63,747 nucleotides of DNA from Actinobacteria bacterium UBA2279 (lineage in GTDB: Bacteria > Actinomycetota > Coriobacteriia > Anaerosomatales > Anaerosomataceae): NCBI GenBank assembly GCA_002347365.1, contig DDWT01000028.1, positions 1 to 63,747 of the forward strand, in the 5' to 3' direction. Each line of letters opens with the position of its first letter. The stretch's first letter is position 1. Shown one piece after another: positions 8,157 through 15,961 of this stretch. The notes beneath the pieces are model-generated. The model did not search any database and was not told the DNA's origin. It was given only the letters and a program-made list of their open reading frames with translations. The translations under genes were made by a program, and so were the position numbers.

Positions 8157-8525
8157 ATGGACAAGATGAAGGCAAAGGCGGCAGGACTCGCCCGTCGCCA
8201 GCGCAGGGTCCGAGGCAAGGTCTCCGGCACCGCCGAGCGGCCGCGCCTACGCGTGACTCGTTCGAATGCGAACATCTACGCGCAGCTCATCGACGACCTG
8301 TCGGGGACCACGCTGGTCTCGGCATCGTCGATCGATTCTGAGTTGCGATCGGGAATCAAGAGCGGTTCGAATGTCGATGCGGCCAAGGCCGTTGGCGAAC
8401 TTGTCGGCCGACGGGCGCTTGACGCAGGCATCAAGACGGTCGTCTTCGATCGTGGCGGTCAGCTGTACCACGGCCGTGTGAAGTCACTCGCTGAGGGCGC
8501 GCGCAGCGCTGGCCTCGAGTTCTAA
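8157..8525 (+). CDS. rplR: 50S ribosomal protein L18
   Basis: L18, 122 residues, a 5S rRNA-binding protein. Motifs RPRLRVTRSNANIYAQLIDD and the C-terminal FDRGGQLYHGRVKSLAEGAR are characteristic. The ATG at 8157 is preceded by GAGGAGAG about 15 bases away; another ATG three codons in (8166) is possible. Gene order rplF-rplR-rpsE is standard. Confidence 0.95.
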   Translation: MDKMKAKAAGLARRQRRVRGKVSGTAERPRLRVTRSNANIYAQLIDDLSGTTLVSASSIDSELRSGIKSGSNVDAAKAVGELVGRRALDAGIKTVVFDRGGQLYHGRVKSLAEGARSAGLEF

Positions 8526-8538
8526 GGGAGGAATACGC

Positions 8539-9054
8539 ATGGCACGCGAAAGCAGTGGCGCACCGGTCTCCGAACTTCAGGAGAAGGTCGTCTACATCAA
8601 CCGCGTATCGAAGGTCGTCAAGGGTGGACGCCGTTTCTCCCTGACTGCTCTCGTCGTCGTTGGTGACGGTAAGGGTCGTGTTGGTGTCGGTCTCGGCAAA
8701 GCGGCCGAGGTCCCCACCGCGATCAAGAAGGGCGTCGAAGACGCCAAGAAGAACATGTTCACGTTCCCGCTTACGGGTACGACGATTCCGCACGCGATCA
8801 TGGGCGAGTACGGCGCGGGCAAGGTCCTGCTCAAGCCGGCTGCTCCCGGTACCGGTGTCATCGCCGGCGGTCCGGTTCGTGCACTGCTGGAGCTGGGCGG
8901 CGTCACGGACGTGCTCAGCAAGTCCCTTGGCACCAACAACGCCCTGAACATGGTGAAAGCTGCCGCTCAGGGATTGAAGGAACTCAGCAGTCCCGAGGAC
9001 ATCGCCCGCAGACGCGGCAAGACCGTGGGCCAGATCTATGGCTGGGAGGAGTAG
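8539..9054 (+). CDS. rpsE: 30S ribosomal protein S5
   Basis: S5, 171 residues, with the N-terminal double-stranded-RNA-binding fold (GGRRFSLTALVVVGDG) and the C-terminal S5 domain (RALLELGGVTDVLSKSLG). It acts in decoding fidelity and mRNA unwinding at the entry channel. GGGAGGAA lies before the ATG. The end is 5 bases from rpmD. Confidence 0.97.
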   Translation: MARESSGAPVSELQEKVVYINRVSKVVKGGRRFSLTALVVVGDGKGRVGVGLGKAAEVPTAIKKGVEDAKKNMFTFPLTGTTIPHAIMGEYGAGKVLLKPAAPGTGVIAGGPVRALLELGGVTDVLSKSLGTNNALNMVKAAAQGLKELSSPEDIARRRGKTVGQIYGWEE

Positions 9055-9059
9055 TCTCC

Positions 9060-9254
9060 ATGGCGAAAGCAAGTGAGAAGATGCTGACTATCACGCAGGT
9101 CAGAAGCGTGATCGGTTGCCCGAAGGACCAGAGGGATACGGTTCGTGCCCTTGGTCTGAAGAGGATTCGGCACAGTGTCGTGCAGCGCGACTGTCCGGTT
9201 GTGCGCGGCATGGTGTTCAAGGTGAAGCACCTGGTCGAGGTCGACGAAGGCTAG
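9060..9254 (+). CDS. rpmD: 50S ribosomal protein L30
   Basis: L30, 64 residues, single small domain with the family core VRSVIGCPKDQRDTVRALGL. It begins 5 bases after the rpsE stop, with its Shine-Dalgarno (GGGAGGAG) inside the end of rpsE. The gene is absent from some bacteria, so its presence is informative. A 94-base gap with small GC hairpins (for example ACCGGGA/TCCCGGT, 9312-9327) follows before rplO. Confidence 0.94.
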   Translation: MAKASEKMLTITQVRSVIGCPKDQRDTVRALGLKRIRHSVVQRDCPVVRGMVFKVKHLVEVDEG

Positions 9255-9348
9255 TACGTGTCCGGCGCCACGGCGCCATAATGGCAGTCTGCCGGCGGCG
9301 AGCGGCCGGCGACCGGGACATCCCGGTGGCGACATGAAGGAGTAACAC

Positions 9349-9795
9349 ATGCAGATCAACGACCTGTTCCCGGCTCCGGGGTCTCGCAAGGACCGCAAGC
9401 GCGTGGGACGCGGCCATGGTAGCGGTCATGGTGGGCGAAGCGGCAAGGGCGACAAGGGCCAGCTGTCTCGCGCCGGTGGCGGAAAAGGTCCGGGCTTCGA
9501 AGGCGGTCAGAACCCTCTGGCGATGCGCCTGCCGAAGCTTCCGGGCTTCAAGAACCGCAACCGTGTAGAGTACGCGATCGTGAACGTGTCTCGTCTCGAG
9601 GACCTCTTCGACAGTGGCGCCACGGTCGATATCGATGCACTTTTTGCGAAGCGTGTCATCAAGTCGAAGTCGGTCCCGGTCAAGGTGCTCGGCGACGGTG
9701 AGATCACCAAGTCGCTGTCCGTGAGGGTGGACAAGGTCTCCGCCTCTGCGCGTACCAAGATCGAGGCTGCGGGAGGGACGGTCGAGTTGCCGTGA
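9349..9795 (+). CDS. rplO: 50S ribosomal protein L15
   Basis: L15, 148 residues. The glycine/basic-rich N-terminal extension (GRGHGSGHGGRSGKGDKGQ) that threads into 23S rRNA and the C-terminal globular part are both present. AAGGAGTAACAC precedes the ATG. Its TGA stop overlaps the secY GTG start in a GTGA junction, so the two are translationally coupled. Confidence 0.96.
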   Translation: MQINDLFPAPGSRKDRKRVGRGHGSGHGGRSGKGDKGQLSRAGGGKGPGFEGGQNPLAMRLPKLPGFKNRNRVEYAIVNVSRLEDLFDSGATVDIDALFAKRVIKSKSVPVKVLGDGEITKSLSVRVDKVSASARTKIEAAGGTVELP

Positions 9796-11054
9796 TTGAG
9801 GCCCTCGTCAATGCGTTTCGAATCCCTGACCTTCGCAAGAAGATCATCTTCACGCTGGGCATCATCGCGCTGTATCGCGTTGGTGCCCACATCACTGTGC
9901 CCGGGGTAGATCCGGCCAGCATCAAGACGGCGATCGAGTCTGGCGCTGCCCTGGGTCTCCTGAACCTGTTCGCAGGTGGTGCGCTGGAGAACTTCGCGAT
10001 CTTTGCACTGGGCATCATGCCGTATATCACGGCTTCCATCATCATGCAGCTGCTCCAGGCGGTCATCCCGACGCTCGAGCGGTGGGCAAAGGAGGGAGAG
10101 GCTGGTCAGCGCAAGACGACGCAGGTGACGAGGTATCTGACTCTGGGTATCGGCCTGATCGAGTCTGTCGGCCTGCTTTCCCTTTTCCAGGCCCCGGTGA
10201 GCAGTGGTGGCGCCGGCGTCGCATTCGACTGGCCAACGCGTCTCATCGTCGTCATCAGTCTGCTCGCCGGTACTGCGTTCATCATGTGGATGGGCGAGCT
10301 CATCACCCAGCGCGGCATCGGCAACGGCATGTCCTTGCTCATCTTCGCGAACATCGTTGCCCGTTTCCCGGTGACCATCGTTCAGTCTCTGCAGTTGTCT
10401 AGCCCGATTCTGGTAGGGCTGTTCTTGCTGATATCTATTGGCGTGGTAGCTGCGGTCGTCTACATGGAGCGCGGGCAGAGGCGCATACCCGTTCAGTACG
10501 CGAAACGCGTAGTGGGTCGTCGTGTCTACGGTGGAGTGGGAACCTACATCCCGCTGAAGATCAACGGGGCCAACGTCATCCCGATCATCTTCGCGTCGTC
10601 TTTGCTGCTCTTTCCTGCGACGCTGGCGAACTTCTTCCCGAACGTCGCCTGGCTGATCAAGGTCTCCGATGCGCTATCGAAGGGCGCCCCGTACATCGTC
10701 CTGTACGCGGTTCTGATCGTGTTCTTCACGTACTTCTACACCGCGCTCATCTTCAACCCCATCGATCTTGCGGATAACCTGCGCAAGAACGGTGGCTTCA
10801 TCCCGGGTGTCCGCCCGGGCAAGGCGACAGTGGTCTACATCGAGAACGTCCTGAACCGCATCACGTTGCCCGGGGCATTGTTCCTGGCGGCCATTGCAGT
10901 TGCACCGCAGATCCTCTTCCAGGCGACCAACGCGCCGTTGCTGCGGACGTTCGGTGGTACGTCAATCCTCATCATGGTCGGCGTTGCTCTCGAGACGATG
11001 ACCCAGCTGGAGAGCCAGCTCAAGATGCGTCACTACGACGGCTTCTTCAAGTAG
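9792..11054 (+). CDS. secY: Preprotein translocase subunit SecY
   Basis: SecY, 420 residues, the central pore of the Sec translocon in the cytoplasmic membrane, with about ten hydrophobic segments. Visible marks are FRIPDLRKKIIFTLGIIALY at the N-terminus, the plug-region LGLLNLFAGGALENFAIFAL, and the family motif GIGNGMSLLIFANIVARFP. The start is GTG at 9792, overlapping rplO by 4 bases. It links the ribosomal operon with export. Confidence 0.96.
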   Translation: MIEALVNAFRIPDLRKKIIFTLGIIALYRVGAHITVPGVDPASIKTAIESGAALGLLNLFAGGALENFAIFALGIMPYITASIIMQLLQAVIPTLERWAKEGEAGQRKTTQVTRYLTLGIGLIESVGLLSLFQAPVSSGGAGVAFDWPTRLIVVISLLAGTAFIMWMGELITQRGIGNGMSLLIFANIVARFPVTIVQSLQLSSPILVGLFLLISIGVVAAVVYMERGQRRIPVQYAKRVVGRRVYGGVGTYIPLKINGANVIPIIFASSLLLFPATLANFFPNVAWLIKVSDALSKGAPYIVLYAVLIVFFTYFYTALIFNPIDLADNLRKNGGFIPGVRPGKATVVYIENVLNRITLPGALFLAAIAVAPQILFQATNAPLLRTFGGTSILIMVGVALETMTQLESQLKMRHYDGFFK

Positions 11055-11080
11055 GAGTCGGGCACGACAACGGAGTCATA

Positions 11081-11113
11081 CGTGGGGTCTCGTTCAGCTG
11101 ACGGGACCTCACG
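11081..11113 (+). other. Hairpin between secY and adk
   Basis: CGTGGGGTCTCGT (11081-11093) can pair with ACGGGACCTCACG (11101-11113) around the loop TCAGCTG, giving 13 pairs with two G-U wobbles. No T tract follows, so a complete terminator is unlikely; it could mark an RNase processing site or an attenuator that tunes adk and map against secY. The pairing is direct; the role is inference. Confidence 0.5.
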
Positions 11114-11138
11114 CAGTACCTGAGCCGAGGAGGGGACC

Positions 11139-11783
11139 ATGAACGTCATGCTGTTGGGGGCACCGGGCGCCGGTAAGGGCACTCAGGCTGCAAAGATCAT
11201 CGAAGCCTACGGGCTTCCGCATATCTCCACCGGCGACATCCTGCGCAAGGCGGTCGCAGATCAGACGTCGCTCGGTCTCGAGGCCAAGCGCTACATGGAT
11301 GCGGGAGAGCTCGTGCCGGACGAGGTTGTGATCGGTCTTGTGAAGGAACGTCTGTCCCAGTCCGACACCGACAAGGGATTCATACTCGACGGTTTTCCTC
11401 GGACTGTCGTCCAGGCGGATGCTCTTGGCGAGGTTCTCGTCGAACTCGGCAAGGAGCTCACTGCGGTAGTCAGCATCGATGTTGACCGGCAGGCCCTGAT
11501 CGAGCGCCTGACGGCGCGTCGTACGTGCAAGGCGTGCGGGGCCATCTTCAATGTCGTCGCACAGCCGGAGATCGCCGACGGCGTCTGCCCTGTCTGTGGG
11601 GGAGAGCTGTACCAGCGGGATGACGACACGGTTCAGACGGTGACGAACCGTCTGAACGTCTACGAGCGCTCCACGGCACCGCTGATCGACTACTACACTG
11701 AGAAGGGCGTACTGCGGCACGTGGACGGCAACCGTGACGTTTCTGATGTCTGGACGGCTGTTGACGCGGTTCTGAAGGGTTAG
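11139..11783 (+). CDS. adk: Adenylate kinase
   Basis: Adenylate kinase, 214 residues, catalysing ATP + AMP to 2 ADP in the cytoplasm. P-loop GAPGAGKGT at 7-15, DGFPRT at about 84-89. The long LID domain carries four cysteines (C130, C133, C150, C153), the structural-zinc form found in Gram-positives. GAGGAGGGGACC lies before the ATG. Position after secY and before map is the common actinobacterial and Firmicutes order. Confidence 0.97.
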   Translation: MNVMLLGAPGAGKGTQAAKIIEAYGLPHISTGDILRKAVADQTSLGLEAKRYMDAGELVPDEVVIGLVKERLSQSDTDKGFILDGFPRTVVQADALGEVLVELGKELTAVVSIDVDRQALIERLTARRTCKACGAIFNVVAQPEIADGVCPVCGGELYQRDDDTVQTVTNRLNVYERSTAPLIDYYTEKGVLRHVDGNRDVSDVWTAVDAVLKG

Positions 11784-11789
11784 CCGAGG

Positions 11790-12536
11790 ATGATCCTCAC
11801 GAAGTCGCTTGTCGAACTGGAGACCATGCGAGAAGCCGGTCGCATCACTGCGAAGGCATTGCGTGTCGTCGGGGAGGCAGTGAGGGTTGGTGTAAGCACC
11901 GGTGAACTAGACCGGATAGCCGAGGAGTGCATTCGATCGGAAGGTGCAGTCCCTGCTTTCAAGGGATACCATGGGTTTCCGGCGACGCTGTGTACCTCCC
12001 TCAATGAGCAGGTGGTACATGGCATACCAGGTAGGCGTAGACTCGCAGAGGGCGATATCCTCTCGGTGGATTGTGGTGCGATCATCGACGGGTTCTACGG
12101 CGACTCAGCCATGACATTTCCGGTCGGTGACATCTCGCCTGAAGCCCGCAGACTCCTGGATGCGACGGCTGGATCGCTTGAAGCGGGTATCGCACGGTGC
12201 CGTGAGGGGATGCGGCTGTATGATATTGGGGCCGCGGTGCAGAAGGTGGCCGAGGGCGCGGGTTTCTCTGTAGTCCGAGAGTACGTCGGCCACGGCATCG
12301 GTCGCTCCATGCACGAGGATCCCCAGGTGCCGAACTTCGGCAAGGCGGGATCAGGACCCGCACTGAAGATCGGGATGGTGCTCGCAATCGAGCCGATGGT
12401 GAATGCCGGAGCCTATGAGGTGCACGGACTGTCGGATGGGTGGACGGTCGTGACGAGTGATTCGTCGCTGTCGGCGCACTTCGAGCACACGGTAGCGGTG
12501 ACCGAGAATGGTCCGATGATACTGACCGTTGAGTGA
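11790..12536 (+). CDS. map: Methionine aminopeptidase, type I
   Basis: Type I methionine aminopeptidase, 248 residues, removing the N-terminal Met from nascent proteins. The metal-binding set is visible: aspartates in SVDCGAIIDGFYGDSAMTF, the histidine in YVGHGIGRSMHEDP, and glutamates in VLAIEPMV and FEHTVAV. It begins 6 bases after the adk stop, with a Shine-Dalgarno (GCCGAGGATG region) overlapping it. No N-terminal zinc-finger extension. Confidence 0.96.
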   Translation: MILTKSLVELETMREAGRITAKALRVVGEAVRVGVSTGELDRIAEECIRSEGAVPAFKGYHGFPATLCTSLNEQVVHGIPGRRRLAEGDILSVDCGAIIDGFYGDSAMTFPVGDISPEARRLLDATAGSLEAGIARCREGMRLYDIGAAVQKVAEGAGFSVVREYVGHGIGRSMHEDPQVPNFGKAGSGPALKIGMVLAIEPMVNAGAYEVHGLSDGWTVVTSDSSLSAHFEHTVAVTENGPMILTVE

Positions 12537-12540
12537 TGAC

Positions 12541-12570
12541 TGGACGCTGGTCATGTGCTTGGGTTATACT
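12541..12570 (+). promoter_or_regulatory. Candidate sigma-70-type promoter before infA
   Basis: TGGACG (12541-12546) and TATACT (12565-12570) are spaced by 18 bases in the 73-base gap between map and infA. The -10 is one mismatch from TATAAT; the -35 matches at four of six positions. It could give the alpha-operon genes a separate promoter in addition to read-through from the spc side. Confidence 0.5.
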
Positions 12571-12609
12571 CCAAGCTTGTGACTTCAGGCCCATGAAGGA
12601 GCCAGGTAT

Positions 12610-12831
12610 TTGAGCAAGCGCGAAGACTCCATAGAGATGGAAGGCACCGTTGTTGAGCCTCTTCCCAACGCGATGTTTAGGGTCGAGCTGGACAACGGGC
12701 ACAAGGTTCTCGCCCACATCTCCGGGAAGATGCGCATGCACTACATCCGTATCCTTCCGGGCGACAAGGTCATAGTGGAGCTTTCACCATATGATCTCTC
12801 TCGGGGGAGGATTACGTACCGCTTCAAATAG
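12610..12831 (+). CDS. infA: Translation initiation factor IF-1
   Basis: IF-1, 73 residues, one OB fold that occupies the ribosomal A site during initiation. The core VVEPLPNAMFRVELDNGHKV is diagnostic. The start is TTG at 12610 after AAGGAG (12596-12601); the first residues (SKREDSIEMEGTVVE) match homologues. It precedes rpmJ by 140 bases, a long gap for this operon. Confidence 0.96.
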   Translation: MSKREDSIEMEGTVVEPLPNAMFRVELDNGHKVLAHISGKMRMHYIRILPGDKVIVELSPYDLSRGRITYRFK

Positions 12832-12854
12832 GGTACAGTCGTTCTCCGGGATAG

Positions 12855-12890
12855 AGACACCCGGCGCCGTGTTAGGCGCCACTGGTGTCT
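12855..12890 (+). other. Strong hairpin between infA and rpmJ
   Basis: In the 140-base gap, AGACACC (12855-12861) pairs with GGTGTCT (12884-12890), and GGCGCC (12863-12868) with GGCGCC (12875-12880), giving 13 pairs with a small internal loop and the six-base loop GTGTTA. No T tract follows. It is a candidate autoregulatory or processing structure for the rpmJ-rpsM-rpsK-rpsD-rpoA-rplQ part of the operon. Confidence 0.55.
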
Positions 12891-12971
12891 GTACGGCACC
12901 ACAGCACAAAAGAAGACGTCTGCGGCTGGACGTGAAGATAGATTTCGAAGAGATGGCTGAAAGGACGATCG

Positions 12972-13085
12972 ATGAAAGTTCGACCGTCGGTCAAAAGAAT
13001 GTGTGAGAAGTGTAAGGTGATCCGCCGCCATGGCCGGGTACTCGTGATCTGCGAGAACCCGCGTCACAAGCAGCGGCAGGGTTAG
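12972..13085 (+). CDS. rpmJ: 50S ribosomal protein L36
   Basis: L36, 37 residues, starting MKVRPSVKRMCEKCKVIRRH. It is the zinc-binding (C+) form, with CEKC, a later Cys and the final His in ICENPRHK forming the site. GAAAGGA about 8-14 bases before the ATG serves as Shine-Dalgarno. Its position between infA and rpsM is the standard order. Confidence 0.96.
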   Translation: MKVRPSVKRMCEKCKVIRRHGRVLVICENPRHKQRQG

Positions 13086-13101
13086 GCAGGAGGGACCGGC
13101 T

Positions 13102-13476
13102 TTGGCGCGTATATCAGGCGTCGATCTCCCGCGCGAAAAGCGCGTTGAGATCGGATTGACCTACATCTACGGCATCGGGCTCACGACGAGCCAGCAGATT
13201 CTGCGCGATACCGGTATCAGCCCGGACACCCGGGTGCGCAACCTCACAGAGGAAGAAGTCGTTCGGCTACGCGAGTACATAGATCGCAACCTCAAGATCG
13301 AAGGAGATCTTCGTCGCGAGGTCAGCCAGAACATCAAGCGCCTCATGGAGATCGGCTGCTACCGCGGCCTCCGTCACCGCCGTGGACTCCCTGTCCGCGG
13401 TCAGCGCACGCACACCAATGCGCGCACGCGCAAAGGTCCGCGTCGCCAGATCGGTGCGAAGAAGAAGGGCAAGTAG
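13102..13476 (+). CDS. rpsM: 30S ribosomal protein S13
   Basis: S13, 124 residues, MARISGVDLPREKRVEIGL at the start. It bridges to the 50S subunit and contacts P-site tRNA through its basic C-terminal tail (RTHTNARTRKGPRRQIGAKK). The start is TTG at 13102 behind GGAGGGA. The helix-two-turn-helix segment GIGLTTSQQILRDTGI is typical. Confidence 0.97.
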   Translation: MARISGVDLPREKRVEIGLTYIYGIGLTTSQQILRDTGISPDTRVRNLTEEEVVRLREYIDRNLKIEGDLRREVSQNIKRLMEIGCYRGLRHRRGLPVRGQRTHTNARTRKGPRRQIGAKKKGK

Positions 13477-13479
13477 CAC

Positions 13480-13881
13480 ATGGTAGCCAAGAAGAAGAAC
13501 GTCAAGACACGCGTACGCCGCAGCGAGCGCAAGAACATCGCAGTCGGTCAGGCGCACATCAAGAGCACGTTCAACAACACGATAGTCACCATCACCGACC
13601 CGCAGGGCAATGTCATTTCGTGGCAGTCTGCCGGTACGGTGGGCTTCAAAGGGTCCCGCAAGTCCACGCCGTTCGCCGCACAGCTTGCGGCTGAGGCGTG
13701 TGCCAAGATGGCCCAGGAGCACGGCCTGCGTCGCGTTGAAGTGTTCGTGAAAGGTCCGGGTTCCGGTCGCGAGACCGCGATCCGCTCGCTCCAGGCCGCT
13801 GGCCTCGAGATCGCGAGCATCCGTGACTGCACCCCTGTTCCGCACAACGGTTGTCGGCCGCGCAAGCGCCGTCGCGTGTAG
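13480..13881 (+). CDS. rpsK: 30S ribosomal protein S11
   Basis: S11, 133 residues, on the 30S platform. The block GQAHIKSTFNNTIVTITD and the C-terminal RDCTPVPHNGCRPRKRRRV are diagnostic. It starts 3 bases after the rpsM stop, with GAAGAAGGGC as a modest Shine-Dalgarno. The N-terminal 20 residues are unusually lysine- and arginine-rich, as is common in actinobacterial S11. Confidence 0.97.
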   Translation: MVAKKKNVKTRVRRSERKNIAVGQAHIKSTFNNTIVTITDPQGNVISWQSAGTVGFKGSRKSTPFAAQLAAEACAKMAQEHGLRRVEVFVKGPGSGRETAIRSLQAAGLEIASIRDCTPVPHNGCRPRKRRRV

Positions 13882-13902
13882 TACTGGGAGGAAGATACCT
13901 CT

Positions 13903-14529
13903 ATGGCACGTTACACTGGGGCGGACTGCAGACAGTGCCGCCGCGAAGGAATAAAGCTCTTTTTGAAAGGTGATCGCTGCTACACGGACAAGTGTGGCAT
14001 CGAGCGCCGTCCCTACCCTCCGGGTCAGGCCGGCAAGAAGCGGCCGCGGGATTCGGAGTATCGCGTTCAGCTTCGAGAGAAGCAGAAGGCGAAGAGGATC
14101 TACGGGCTTCTTGAGAAGCAGTTCCGCAACTATTACAAGCTCGCCTCACGGATGCCTGGCATCACCGGTGAGAACCTGTTGCGCTTGCTCGAGAGTCGCC
14201 TGGACAACGTCGTCTACCGTCTCGGTTTTGCCGCGTCTCGCGACGAGGCACGCCAGATGGTTCGTCACGGTCACTTCATGGTCGACGGCCGCCGCGTGGA
14301 CATACCTTCGTTCCGCGTTCGTCCCGGTCATGTTGTCGCAGTGGCTGAGAAGTCCAAGGACCTCACGGTTCTGAAGGCAGCCATGATCTCGGCTTCCAAG
14401 ATCGAGATTCCCGGCTGGCTTGAGGTCGATGTCGAGAAGCTCACCGGCAAGATCCTTTCGCTCCCGAATCGCGAGCAGATCGATGCGCCCGTGCGCGAAC
14501 AGCTCATCGTCGAGCTGTACTCGAAGTAG
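13903..14529 (+). CDS. rpsD: 30S ribosomal protein S4
   Basis: S4, 208 residues, a primary 16S rRNA binder. Four cysteines at about 9, 12, 26 and 31 make it the zinc-binding (C+) form. The S4 RNA-binding domain is visible as RLDNVVYRLGFAASRDEARQ followed by VRHGHFMVDGRRVDIPS. GGGAGGAAG precedes the ATG. In many bacteria S4 represses the alpha operon. Confidence 0.97.
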   Translation: MARYTGADCRQCRREGIKLFLKGDRCYTDKCGIERRPYPPGQAGKKRPRDSEYRVQLREKQKAKRIYGLLEKQFRNYYKLASRMPGITGENLLRLLESRLDNVVYRLGFAASRDEARQMVRHGHFMVDGRRVDIPSFRVRPGHVVAVAEKSKDLTVLKAAMISASKIEIPGWLEVDVEKLTGKILSLPNREQIDAPVREQLIVELYSK

Positions 14530-14562
14530 AACGACGTGAACGAAGCCAAGGAGGCTTAGTAG

Positions 14563-15501
14563 ATGACCGAGTTCATGAGGCCCCAGGTGTCTGTCGATGT
14601 GATCGACGACCGCACCGCGCGCTTCGTCGTGGAGCCGCTCGAGCGCGGCTATGGCTATACCCTCGGAAACTCGATGCGCCGCGTGCTGCTGTCGTCGCTT
14701 CAGGGTGCGGCAGCTACCTCGATCCGTATCGAGGGCGTTCAGCACGAGTTTGCCACCATCGAGGGCGTCCGGGAGGACGTCACCGACATCGTGCTCAATG
14801 TGAAGGGACTCGTGTTCCGCGAGACCGAGATCGGCGAGGGCGATGCCTACGCGACGCTACTCACGAAGGGTCCCGGTGAAGTCACCGGTGCGGACCTGAA
14901 GGTTCCGGCGGAGTTCGAGTTGGTCAATCCCGATCACCTCATAGCCACGCTGGAAAAGGGCGCAACCCTTGAGATGAGCGTGCACGTCGGCGTGGGTCGT
15001 GGGTATGTCACCGCTGATCGCAACAAGCGTCCGGAAGATCCGTTGGGCGTCATCAACGTAGACTCACTGTTCTCCCCGGTCTCCCGTTGTGCGTACTCTG
15101 TGGAGAACACCCGTGTCGGTCAGCGTACCGACTACGACAAGCTGATTCTTGAGGTTGAGACCAACGGTGCGATGGACGCACAGGACGCCGTAGCGCGTGC
15201 CGCCCGCATCGTCAACGAGCACATGATGCTCTTTGCCGAGCAGGCCGTCAGCGGTCTGCCCGATGAGGGCATCTTCTCGGCCATTCCGGACGAGAAGGAA
15301 AGCGTGCTTGATACGCCGATCGAGGAGCTTGACCTGTCGGTTCGCTCCTACAACTGCCTCAAGAGGCAGGGCGTCAATACCATCGGTCAGCTGACCGAGT
15401 GCTCCGAGACGGATTTGCTCAACATCCGGAACTTCGGCGCGAAGTCGATCGAGGAAGTCAAAGACAAGCTTCAGGCGATGGGCCTGGGGCTCGCTCAGTA
15501 G
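14563..15501 (+). CDS. rpoA: RNA polymerase alpha subunit
   Basis: RpoA, 312 residues. The N-terminal assembly domain (about 1-230) has GYGYTLGNSMRRVLLSSL. The C-terminal domain (about 245-312), which binds UP elements and activators, has LSVRSYNCLKRQGVNTIGQL and RNFGAKSIEEVKDKL. AAGGAGG lies before the ATG. It is slightly shorter than many but complete. Confidence 0.97.
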   Translation: MTEFMRPQVSVDVIDDRTARFVVEPLERGYGYTLGNSMRRVLLSSLQGAAATSIRIEGVQHEFATIEGVREDVTDIVLNVKGLVFRETEIGEGDAYATLLTKGPGEVTGADLKVPAEFELVNPDHLIATLEKGATLEMSVHVGVGRGYVTADRNKRPEDPLGVINVDSLFSPVSRCAYSVENTRVGQRTDYDKLILEVETNGAMDAQDAVARAARIVNEHMMLFAEQAVSGLPDEGIFSAIPDEKESVLDTPIEELDLSVRSYNCLKRQGVNTIGQLTECSETDLLNIRNFGAKSIEEVKDKLQAMGLGLAQ

Positions 15502-15513
15502 GAGACACCGACT

Positions 15514-15867
15514 ATGCGACACGCTAAGAAAGGACGCAAGCTGGGCACCGACGCTAGCCACACTCAGGCTATGCTTCGCAGCTTGGCTGCTGCCCTATTC
15601 GAGCACGAGAGGATCAAGACCACCGAGACTCGCGCCAAGGAGATGCGTACCCTTGTGGACCGCATCATCACCTGGGGCAAGGAGGGTGACGTGCATGCGC
15701 GCCGCCTCGCGTTGGCCGAGATCAACGACCGTGCACTTGTGCACAAGATCTTTGATGACATTGCGCCGCGTTATGCCGAGCGTGAGGGCGGCTACACCCG
15801 CATCCTCAAGCTTGGTCCCCGCAAGGGCGACGCAGCTCCCATGGTTATCATCGAGCTGGTCGAGTAG
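15514..15867 (+). CDS. rplQ: 50S ribosomal protein L17
   Basis: L17, 117 residues, MRHAKKGRKLGTDASHTQAM at the start. It is near the tunnel exit. GGAGACACC precedes the ATG. It closes the alpha operon; two hairpins follow before the ECF transporter genes. The middle ETRAKEMRTLVDRIITWGK is typical. Confidence 0.97.
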   Translation: MRHAKKGRKLGTDASHTQAMLRSLAAALFEHERIKTTETRAKEMRTLVDRIITWGKEGDVHARRLALAEINDRALVHKIFDDIAPRYAEREGGYTRILKLGPRKGDAAPMVIIELVE

Positions 15868-15875
15868 AACGAGAC

Positions 15876-15940
15876 GACCCGGCAACGGGTCTGTGCGACA
15901 CGAGGGCCTCGCTGTACAGTGGGGCCCTCGTTCGTTCTTC
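15876..15940 (+). terminator. Two hairpins after rplQ, the second terminator-like
   Basis: GACCCG/CGGGTC (15876-15881 and 15886-15891) flank a GCAA tetraloop. A second stem, ACGAGGGCC (15900-15908) with GGCCCTCGT (15923-15931), is followed by TCGTTCTTCG, a T-rich but interrupted tail. The second is a plausible partial terminator that would reduce read-through from the ribosomal operon into ecfA1. Confidence 0.6.
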
Positions 15941-15961
15941 GTAGTGTGAAGGGTACTGGCA

